From positions 1-64,000 of the IMG/VR virus record IMGVR_UViG_3300033997_000136: DNA of 64,000 nucleotides. The stretch is one strand, 5' to 3'. This DNA comes from a virus. The notes beneath the pieces were generated by a model. The model was not told the DNA's origin, searched no databases, and saw only the letters and a list, made by a program, of their open reading frames with translations. Both the position numbers and the translations under genes were made by a program. Below are positions 26,198-33,921 of the stretch, in pieces. Each line of letters opens with the position of its first letter. Positions within the stretch are counted from its first letter, which is position 1.

Positions 26198-27607
26198 ATG
26201 TCAAAGTCAAAATCATTTCAACGTGTTACTATCTCCGCATATTTAGCCCGTGCTTTATTTGGTGAACAAATCCTGTCATGGATGTTTCCAAAACCGTTTA
26301 CATATTCAGAACACACTGCAAATCGTTATTTAACACACAACGACGACGCTGCATTGACAGATGTCTTCTTTGATTGGATGAATCGCTTCTTTAAAGAACA
26401 AACGATTACTGCTCCTAAAGAGAAGTTGTATCCATATACGCTGTTCCCAGCAGACGTTATTGTGACAGGACTACACAAAGATTTACCGATGCACATTGCA
26501 GTTGATGTTGCGTATTACAACACCAATCCGTTAGATACGCTAAAAGAGACGGTAGATTTTATATCGTTACATAAAGGTGAAACTCTGCAAAGTGTATTGG
26601 ATTTATCCTTTTTCCATGAACCGGGTATTGCTGCTGCTAAATCACGTGAAACTACATCAAACGGTGGTCGCGATGAACGTCAATTTAGACAACGTGTTTT
26701 TAGCAGTTTAGTTTCTGGACTTAATGAAGCTAAACGTATGCCTACAATTAAAGTTGGAACAAACCTTCAGGACTCGCTAAATGCAAAAGTGGATAAGACT
26801 ATCTACCTTGCAGCCGTCTCACCTGAATGGTTTGAATTGAACATGCGTAATTTGTACCTTGCAGCGTGTCGAGAAGTGACGTTCGGTGGTTTGAAACCAC
26901 GCAAAAGCTCTGATGTTATTAATTGGTTACAGAAGTACATTTCAGCGACTGATGTTCTTCACTCAATAGTTGACCATGTAACAACTCAGACGTTTAAAAT
27001 TGTTTGGATAGATACTAAACGTAGCGATATGGAAGTTATCTACGTAGGTACAATATTGGAATCACAACTTCAACCCAAGCAAGAAGAACCAATCGGAACT
27101 TCAACGCTTAATCGCTGCTGTGAAACCGCTGTAGGTCTTGATAAAATGTTAACTGAGTTTAAGAGCGAATTTTCAGATATTACACTTGAACAAAAGTTAA
27201 CAGAAATGTCAGATGCGGTTAAACAATGGTTATCAGCTAGTCGTCGTTTTCAGGTAAAACAATTTGCACACATTAAAGGGTGTGAGTTTAAATTGTCTAT
27301 GGATGATTTTAAACGAACGTTTGGTGCTGACTTTCCACAGATAGTCTCGTTGCGTACACCTAGTAGTTTGTTTAGCTTTTTGCAAGAACTAGATGGGCAC
27401 TCAATGACACTATTGCGTGGTGGTATTTTACTTGAAGGTAAATTAGTGGGTTCTGGATTTCCTCGTGAAACCACAGTTATATTTACCAATGAGTCTAAAC
27501 TAACATTCAAACCCAAAGGTTTTAGTAATGAACTTACGGTAGATGTTACGGATAAACGAAAGCGCCTGTTAAGCGATTACTTTAACCTATTTAACAGTAG
27601 TAAATAA
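26198..27607 (+). CDS. Hypothetical protein, 469 aa
   Basis: A large soluble protein between a terminator and the repeated junction terminator. AAGGAAC precedes the ATG. The first half is mixed; a central helical region (about 290-355) is followed by a beta-rich C-terminal domain. No catalytic motif, membrane segment or repeat is visible and I do not recognise the family. In phiKZ the corresponding region holds virion proteins, so a structural role is plausible but unproven. Confidence 0.75.
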   Translation: MSKSKSFQRVTISAYLARALFGEQILSWMFPKPFTYSEHTANRYLTHNDDAALTDVFFDWMNRFFKEQTITAPKEKLYPYTLFPADVIVTGLHKDLPMHIAVDVAYYNTNPLDTLKETVDFISLHKGETLQSVLDLSFFHEPGIAAAKSRETTSNGGRDERQFRQRVFSSLVSGLNEAKRMPTIKVGTNLQDSLNAKVDKTIYLAAVSPEWFELNMRNLYLAACREVTFGGLKPRKSSDVINWLQKYISATDVLHSIVDHVTTQTFKIVWIDTKRSDMEVIYVGTILESQLQPKQEEPIGTSTLNRCCETAVGLDKMLTEFKSEFSDITLEQKLTEMSDAVKQWLSASRRFQVKQFAHIKGCEFKLSMDDFKRTFGADFPQIVSLRTPSSLFSFLQELDGHSMTLLRGGILLEGKLVGSGFPRETTVIFTNESKLTFKPKGFSNELTVDVTDKRKRLLSDYFNLFNSSK

Positions 27608-27655
27608 AAAAGACGAATAAGAGGAAGGGCAATTGCCCTTCCCTTTATTTTTTGT
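27607..27655. terminator. Bidirectional terminator, repeated junction element copy 3
   Basis: Identical over 49 bases to 16288-16336, including the AAAAAGACGAATAA that is coding (KDE-stop) there but lies outside the gene here. The palindrome is at 27623-27642. It separates the convergent genes ending at 27607 (+) and 27658 (-). Confidence 0.85.
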
Positions 27656-27657
27656 TT

Positions 27658-29376
27658 TTAATGAAGCGTGTGTTGACGTTCAAACTCTTTACACAACATA
27701 TCAAACGTAGGCGCACCTAACACTGAACAACAAATCTGTACTGCATTCATTGTCCCTGCTGTTAAGTTAACACCTGCTGCACGTCTGGTTTCTTCAGATA
27801 CACCTTGTATCTTTGAAATCTCCCCACGTGTAGTTGACTTGGATGCATTCATCGTGTCTTCTCCGGTAGGATAAGCACCGGTTACATCCAAATCATAGTT
27901 TGCTACCGAAATCCCCGTTCTGTAATTAGGAAGCTCTTCAATACAACGCAAACCATTGATGACTTTGTTGTGCGTAGCTAATGTTACAATCCATCCATCG
28001 ATGTGTGAAACCATTTTATCAAATTTAGATTCAATAGTCTTTGGTGTCGATGCAATGACATACCCATGTTGCAAACAGAAGAAGTGTAACTTGTCACATG
28101 TTCTTCTAGGTTGCTTAGAGAAGTTTGCATAATCACTAAATCCGCACTGAGAATAGATGGTACTCGCTAAGTCCATAATCTTAGGTTGTTCATCCAGTAT
28201 CTCAGCACGCACACAGTCGGCGATGTTATATACACCATACTCTACTTTAAACTTAGCCTGCATGACCATGTGACGACGTAAACCTTCTACATCTTCACCC
28301 ACATCGACATGAAGCTTTTCAGTCTTCGTGTATTTTTTAAGTAATGCATCTAACGACATAGAGGGTTCTTTACCATCCCCTAAACGCACACGTCTGAAAC
28401 AACACGCTTGGTCTAACGTATACCACGTGGCTGGTGCAATCAACGTATGCCATTGGTCATACCAATCCAAAGACGTCTCATCCCCTGCAGCAGTTTTCTT
28501 AATTCGCTGACCTTCTTGGTAGTATGCGTATTTAAACTCTTGAGGAACATCTGGGTCTGACATAATCTCATGTTCATTACCCCCATACTTACGTATCGTT
28601 TTCATAATCTCAACGATATCGAAGTCGATGTTAAAGATAGCGATAACATCAGGCATCCATTGATGTGCTTCTTTATAAATGAGTTCAATTGCATGGAGTG
28701 GACTATTTGCCACATCACACACAATCTTAATCCCGCGAGAGTCTAACTGGTCACCCATAAGTTCACGTGCTTTTTGCTGAAGTCGTTCAGGGTAATCTTT
28801 CATCCCATCTAAGAACTGTTTAGTCACCACATGGTACACACGCTCTTTCATGGTAATAGATATCATGATAGGGTCTTTTGTACCCTTATTTACATCCGTT
28901 TCGATATCCAATAAACATACACTGTTTCTTGATACACAGTTTGGCCACGTCTTCATGTACCACTGCTTAATAATTGCAGTTGGTGTGATATCCGTTCCGT
29001 ATAAATACGGATTCATGGCTATCTCTTTCATGTTTAACGTAGGACTATGTATGTTCAGTGCTTTCTTTGCAGCATATGGAAGTTCAGCCTGTGTGCAAGT
29101 AAAACGCATTAGACGTTCTACTTTTTCCCAATCTTTCTTTTCCTGATGTTTTCTAAAGCCTTCTTTAGTCACCCAGAAAGGACGTTTAAAATTAATCACC
29201 CATCGTTTATGCGGTATCTTGCGACCATCTTTTAAATGCACAACTTCTTTAATGAAAATAAGGTCGTCACGAATACCATCTGCACGTTTATAATTACTGG
29301 TTACGTAAACTGCATGTTTACATTCATACCCTAAAATATCTTCTTCCGATATTCCAGATGGAGGTGTTAATTTCAT
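27658..29376 (-). CDS. B-family DNA polymerase, exonuclease domain and start of palm only
   Basis: 572 aa. Proofreading exonuclease motifs are present: LLDIETD (Exo I, D157/E159), AIFNIDFD (Exo II, 247-253) and YNIADC (Exo III, 383-388). A polymerase motif A-like YDLDVTGAYP (494-503) follows, with D497 as the likely metal ligand. The protein ends about 70 residues later, without motif B (KxxxNxxYG) or motif C (DTD). The polymerase is thus split, with the rest encoded elsewhere in the genome, or broken. No other gene in the window carries motif C. GGAG precedes the ATG. It is a lone - strand gene ending on the repeated terminator. Confidence 0.82.
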   Translation of the reverse strand: MKLTPPSGISEEDILGYECKHAVYVTSNYKRADGIRDDLIFIKEVVHLKDGRKIPHKRWVINFKRPFWVTKEGFRKHQEKKDWEKVERLMRFTCTQAELPYAAKKALNIHSPTLNMKEIAMNPYLYGTDITPTAIIKQWYMKTWPNCVSRNSVCLLDIETDVNKGTKDPIMISITMKERVYHVVTKQFLDGMKDYPERLQQKARELMGDQLDSRGIKIVCDVANSPLHAIELIYKEAHQWMPDVIAIFNIDFDIVEIMKTIRKYGGNEHEIMSDPDVPQEFKYAYYQEGQRIKKTAAGDETSLDWYDQWHTLIAPATWYTLDQACCFRRVRLGDGKEPSMSLDALLKKYTKTEKLHVDVGEDVEGLRRHMVMQAKFKVEYGVYNIADCVRAEILDEQPKIMDLASTIYSQCGFSDYANFSKQPRRTCDKLHFFCLQHGYVIASTPKTIESKFDKMVSHIDGWIVTLATHNKVINGLRCIEELPNYRTGISVANYDLDVTGAYPTGEDTMNASKSTTRGEISKIQGVSEETRRAAGVNLTAGTMNAVQICCSVLGAPTFDMLCKEFERQHTLH

Positions 29377-29458
29377 TGCCTAACTCCAAGATATCAAACT
29401 CTATCGTAAGATAAGTATCCTATGTAAATAAACCCTCAAATATCGCAGGATGTCGATT

Positions 29459-30757
29459 ATGACCAGCCTTTTTCAGCAAGCGTTTTCATCAGATTTAACG
29501 CTTCAAAACCTTCGTTATCAACCTAACCGTGATTTCTTCATTGCACTTACTGCTTGTTTTAAAACAATGAAAGAGATGGTGAGTAAAAAGTCATCTGTCA
29601 ATGAAGATGCGTTAAGCGTCGGTAGTAATATCGAAAAGGTTGTGTTTGATTATACAGGGATGCAGATTGATTTTAAATCTTCAGAAATGTATGGTTATAA
29701 CGCCTATGTTATCCCTGCTGACTTAGACAAAAATAATGTGTTATTAGCAGGACGTAACCCAGAATGGTGGGCGACTTCTAAAGAAGCAAAGAAGCATCTG
29801 AAAAAAGCAGATGAACAACCAGTCATTGGTGTTGTCAACACATCTACAGGAAAAGTATCAGGTGTGTACAGTCAAGTAACCGCTGAAGTATTTATTGCTA
29901 AACAAATTTTAGCGGATGAACGATTCACTCCTGAACTTTGTGCTGCTATCTTTGCGCATGAGTTAGGACACAACTTCACGTACTTCCTTTACATGGGTCG
30001 AGTGTTAACTGCATCTCACGTCATGGCTCAATTAAGTTCTGCGTTTAAAGAAATAGATTCAGAACAAGAACGTGCTGAGTTTATTCTTGCAGCAGCTAAA
30101 AAGTTAGATGTTGAAGTAGATGTGTCGGGGCTTGCTAAGTACGATGATGTGTCTATTACACAAACAGTGCTTATTACTCAATACCAGCGACAAGTGTGTA
30201 GTGCAACAAATACAGAGTTCCATGATGAACGGACATGGGAAGCGTTAGCTGACCAGTATGTATCTCGTTTAGGTGCTCCTGTTGAGCTTGCAAAAGGCTT
30301 AGACCTTATTATGCGTATGTACGGTGACCCATCCTACCGCACAACGTTTAAACACATTATGTTAGAAACTGTAGCTGTGACGGCAGTCACGTTGCTAACT
30401 GCTGGAATTTTACCGCTATTACTTATCATAGTGGGAGTTACAGGTGGTCGTTCAACTGAACTGTACGACAGCACACCAAAACGATTTGAACGTATTCGTT
30501 TAGATATTGTTCAACAGTTAAAGCAAAAGAAACTACCAGCCGAATTACGCGAACGTCTGCTCAATGAATTAAAAGACATGGATAAACTTATGTCTGCTGT
30601 CACTGAAAGACAACATGCGTTTGATGCGATGTTTGAGTTCTTCTCAAGCAATACCCGCAGAGGTAGAGCGCGTGCTGGAGTCATTCAAGACCTTGAGAAG
30701 CTTGCAAACAATGAACTGTTTGCGTTTCATCACAGGTTCAATCAATTAAATAAATAA
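29459..30757 (+). CDS. Zinc metallopeptidase (M48-like) with internal-head-type N-terminus
   Basis: 432 aa. HELGH (167-171) is the zinc site and EALAD (261-265) supplies the probable third ligand, as in M48-type gluzincins. A hydrophobic segment (about 304-328) follows, then a charged helical tail. The N-terminus MTSLFQQAFSSD closely resembles those of the internal-head-type proteins at 40541 (MTLFAQAFSQQ) and 31295 (MIYLRQAFTQQ), which suggests a common capsid-targeting signal and packaging. ATG 29459 is favoured over 29450 because AGGA lies 8 bases before it. Substrates could be phage head proteins or host proteins after injection. The enzyme class is well supported; packaging is inference. 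Confidence 0.8.
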   Translation: MTSLFQQAFSSDLTLQNLRYQPNRDFFIALTACFKTMKEMVSKKSSVNEDALSVGSNIEKVVFDYTGMQIDFKSSEMYGYNAYVIPADLDKNNVLLAGRNPEWWATSKEAKKHLKKADEQPVIGVVNTSTGKVSGVYSQVTAEVFIAKQILADERFTPELCAAIFAHELGHNFTYFLYMGRVLTASHVMAQLSSAFKEIDSEQERAEFILAAAKKLDVEVDVSGLAKYDDVSITQTVLITQYQRQVCSATNTEFHDERTWEALADQYVSRLGAPVELAKGLDLIMRMYGDPSYRTTFKHIMLETVAVTAVTLLTAGILPLLLIIVGVTGGRSTELYDSTPKRFERIRLDIVQQLKQKKLPAELRERLLNELKDMDKLMSAVTERQHAFDAMFEFFSSNTRRGRARAGVIQDLEKLANNELFAFHHRFNQLNK

Positions 30758-30768
30758 AAGGGTTTGTT

Positions 30769-31227
30769 ATGAAACAACGTGAAATTGTAGGTGCTATTAA
30801 CTCATTAGTGAGTGCAGCAAAACAAAACATGGGTCAAGACTTTGACGCTAAAAGTGCAGTAACTGGTTTCGTAGCACACTACGTCTCTATTCAGTTGGCG
30901 TTACCCACTGAAGCTGTAGGTAATCCGAAAGATTACTATATCCAAAACGTATTTATGCGTGCTGTGGATATGCTTGGTAAAATCAACGAGTGCTATGCAA
31001 TCAACATCAATGCTGCTCGCGACTGCGTGTACAACATGTGGTTATTACGTTACAGCATCGTCCATCAACCGTTTTCAAATGAAGGTCTTGCTGCAATGAC
31101 CTCTGCATTACAGGAATCGCCATTGACTGTTGCAGACGCATATACTGCGGTAGCCAAGTCATGTGGTAATCAGTACGTGTCTTATTTGAAGTTTGCGTTA
31201 GACCAAGCTGCTGAACTGCATCAGTAA
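30769..31227 (+). CDS. Hypothetical protein, 152 aa
   Basis: A small helical soluble protein starting 11 bases after the metallopeptidase gene and followed by a terminator, so the two form an operon. No motif, membrane segment or signal peptide is seen. Because it pairs with the peptidase, it could be an accessory factor or inhibitor, but nothing in the sequence shows that. Confidence 0.72.
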   Translation: MKQREIVGAINSLVSAAKQNMGQDFDAKSAVTGFVAHYVSIQLALPTEAVGNPKDYYIQNVFMRAVDMLGKINECYAININAARDCVYNMWLLRYSIVHQPFSNEGLAAMTSALQESPLTVADAYTAVAKSCGNQYVSYLKFALDQAAELHQ

Positions 31228-31240
31228 TTTTATCTATACA

Positions 31241-31276
31241 GAGAAGTGGGGTTCCACTTCTCTTATTTTTTGTTTT
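31241..31276 (+). terminator. Intrinsic terminator
   Basis: GAGAAGTGG and CCACTTCTC form a 9 bp stem around GGTT, then TTATTTTTTGTTTTTG. It ends the peptidase operon, with the next start 19 bases later. Confidence 0.8.
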
Positions 31277-31294
31277 TGAAAATAGGTAACCACT

Positions 31295-33883
31295 ATGATT
31301 TATCTTCGTCAAGCTTTTACTCAACAAAACCATTTACCCGATGAAGCGGAGTATCTGGATGAAATGTTTCCATCTGACGATTTACTGCATCATGCGGATG
31401 AAATTAAAGACTTGGTTGCTGAGACTATCACCCCTGATGAATTCACAACAAAGGTTCCCGGTGTTTATCGTGTCAGTGTTGAAGACGGTGACATCACACT
31501 TCAAGCAGATTGGGGTCGTATCTTAGCGATTGGTGTATTGATTGCTGGTGCGATTGCAATTGCAATTGGTATCATGCGTTCTCGCGAAGAAAGAAGCCGT
31601 GCAGAAGCATTAGAAAATGCAATTAATAAAACTGCTGATGAATTGAATAACATGTTCAAGGACTTAGGTACACAATACCACATGCAGGAGAGTGAACTTA
31701 AGGCGGCAATGGAAACCACAAACGATGCTTTAAATGCTGCGTTTAAACGTGCTACAGCAACACAAGGTGATGCGTACATTACGTATGTCAGAACATTAGA
31801 AAAAGGGAACTCGTTTAATGGTGTGATTAGTGATGTTAACACCAAAATTAGACAAGGTCTTGAAACCGTAAAGAAAACGCTTGACAAACAAGCACAAGCA
31901 AGTAGTGTATCTCAATTAGATGCATTAAAATCAGCCGAGAAGACGTTAGAAGATTATCGTCAAAAGCTGTTTGCGCATCAAGCGTGGCCTGAAGGCAATA
32001 CTCAAACTACAGATGATTTTAAATCGTTCTTAAAGAAAGCAATGACTGACCCATTGGTTCGTCGTTATTTGTTAGGAATGGATTTAAACTCATTAGTAAA
32101 ACCGCTGAGTTTATTTGACCAGGGTGATTCTAAGCAAATCAAAAAGTTACTTGACGATTGCGATATTACCTTAAAACGAATGAAGGATAAGAAAGTCGCA
32201 GATGGTGTGATGGACGACTTCAGAGAAACTAAAGACGCAATGACTCGTGTAACAGCACTGTGTTCTGAGCTTCAAAAGTTCCGTGATTTACACGTTAATG
32301 CGCTTATTGCGCTTGTAACTCAAATGGGTCGTGAAAAGAAAGACGCTTTACGTACCCAAGCGCAAATCATTCAATACGGTACACAGTTAGCCAAAGCGCA
32401 GACTCCAGAACAGCGTCAGGAAATGTTAGACGCTTTAAAGGGTCGTGAGTTATCTGAACTGTCTGATGATGAATTTGCAGAGATGGTGAAAAAGTATGCT
32501 GCGTTTCGTATCCGTAAAGACGGTACGATGCAGTCTGAACATCCAGAAGCCTCATTGCAAAGTACACGCACTGGGTTCTTTTATGACCCAGATACAAGTG
32601 TTGGTTCGATGTTAAATGACGCTCAAGCGTTTGATGAACTAGGTTCTGAAGAGCAGTTAAATATTGCTGATGCGCAAAGTAAATCAGAAATTGCGTGTAA
32701 CCATTTAACTCATTTAGAAGCGATTGTTCAAAGTGCGTTTGAAAAAGGTACAGTGTGTCGTCAAACGGTTGAATTGTTAACTGAAACTCACGGTGCATTC
32801 TTACCACCTTCTTACCCAGCAAAATCGTTTACGCTTCAGGAAACTGAACAAAACATTGATGTATTTAAAGAAGCAACCCTTCTGAAAAAGAACTCAGTGT
32901 TGACGGCTCTCATGGGTACAACGGCGTCGATGTTAGGTGCTATTCAATCGTACATGACAAAGAATCAATACGAGCCTTTGTTAAATGCCATTGAAGATTT
33001 AAACAATCAATGTACCGATGCCTTGGGTAGTGTTGTGGATTATGAAGTTGTTGCGGCGACACTGTTTACTCAATTCAATGGAATGTTTGAGAAATCAGCA
33101 GTGGCTAAATCCGTGTTCTCAACGTACCACCCTATGGCAAGTACCGCATACACAGGTAAACTGTTATCTGCTCGTGAAAAAGTGGTGGATGCACTCAAAG
33201 ACTTAATTGAAGTTGGTGAAGATTTGATTAAGTTAGCAGAAGGAATTGATTCAGGTAAATACCTGAAGAATGTTCCACTGTTAGATATTCCTAACAGTAC
33301 GCGTGAAGTGGGTAACTTATCACTGGTTCGTGAAAAGGATGCGGGATTTGTTGAAGAGCTAATCGACGTTCGTGACGACTTTGGTGATATCGACACCAGT
33401 TCATTAGAATCTGATGTGACTGCGTTAGATGTACATCTTCCGTTTAACAACACAGAATTGTCTATAGTTCGTGAACAGCTAATGACTGATGTTCTGCCGT
33501 ACGAAGAGTGGGCTGAATATGTGATGGCAAGTTTAACGTTAGATGTGATGATGCCTCGTCGTTTAGTCGACAGCGGTACGTTACAACAATCTGACTACTT
33601 AAATGAAGTAATCACAAAGTTAAACGATTTAGCGTTCAAAGGGAAAAAACCTCACTACGCACTTGCAAACGACATCCATGATTTTAGCTTAAAAGCAAAA
33701 GAGTTATCTATCTTCTGTGTTAAGTTAGAGAACCATGTGAAAGTTGCTTTAACGGTGTACACGAAGCTTATTAATACAAAAGCTTCTGTAGTAGATGTGC
33801 TTTACAAAGAAAAGGACAATTCAATTAAAGCACTTGACGTAAGAACCTTAGCAACACTTGTAAAAGCTGTGATTAACAAATAG
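31295..33883 (+). CDS. Large internal head (inner body) protein
   Basis: 862 aa, mostly long helices. The N-terminus MIYLRQAFTQQ matches that of the protein at 40541. A strongly hydrophobic segment (76-94, ILAIGVLIAGAIAIAIGIM) is followed by a charged RSREERSRAEALENAI helix, like the amphipathic region plus KKRAEALRKKI in the 40541 protein. phiKZ-like phages carry several such paralogous helical proteins in an inner body around which DNA is wound, and trim their N-termini with the prohead protease; A-x-E sites occur in the first 60 residues of the 40541 paralogue. Assignment rests on these shared features and location. Confidence 0.68.
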   Translation: MIYLRQAFTQQNHLPDEAEYLDEMFPSDDLLHHADEIKDLVAETITPDEFTTKVPGVYRVSVEDGDITLQADWGRILAIGVLIAGAIAIAIGIMRSREERSRAEALENAINKTADELNNMFKDLGTQYHMQESELKAAMETTNDALNAAFKRATATQGDAYITYVRTLEKGNSFNGVISDVNTKIRQGLETVKKTLDKQAQASSVSQLDALKSAEKTLEDYRQKLFAHQAWPEGNTQTTDDFKSFLKKAMTDPLVRRYLLGMDLNSLVKPLSLFDQGDSKQIKKLLDDCDITLKRMKDKKVADGVMDDFRETKDAMTRVTALCSELQKFRDLHVNALIALVTQMGREKKDALRTQAQIIQYGTQLAKAQTPEQRQEMLDALKGRELSELSDDEFAEMVKKYAAFRIRKDGTMQSEHPEASLQSTRTGFFYDPDTSVGSMLNDAQAFDELGSEEQLNIADAQSKSEIACNHLTHLEAIVQSAFEKGTVCRQTVELLTETHGAFLPPSYPAKSFTLQETEQNIDVFKEATLLKKNSVLTALMGTTASMLGAIQSYMTKNQYEPLLNAIEDLNNQCTDALGSVVDYEVVAATLFTQFNGMFEKSAVAKSVFSTYHPMASTAYTGKLLSAREKVVDALKDLIEVGEDLIKLAEGIDSGKYLKNVPLLDIPNSTREVGNLSLVREKDAGFVEELIDVRDDFGDIDTSSLESDVTALDVHLPFNNTELSIVREQLMTDVLPYEEWAEYVMASLTLDVMMPRRLVDSGTLQQSDYLNEVITKLNDLAFKGKKPHYALANDIHDFSLKAKELSIFCVKLENHVKVALTVYTKLINTKASVVDVLYKEKDNSIKALDVRTLATLVKAVINK

Positions 33884-33890
33884 AAATAAA

Positions 33891-33917
33891 GAGAAGGGTG
33901 GCAATGCCACCCTTCTC
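33891..33917. terminator. Bidirectional terminator
   Basis: GAGAAGGGTGGC and GCCACCCTTCTC form a perfect 12 bp stem around AAT, between the convergent genes ending at 33883 (+) and 33922 (-). Confidence 0.82.
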
Positions 33918-33921
33918 TTCT

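Noticed and set aside
32367-32822. Antisense frame of 151 codons within the large internal head gene
   Set aside because: No start signal, and it overlaps a continuous well-supported gene.
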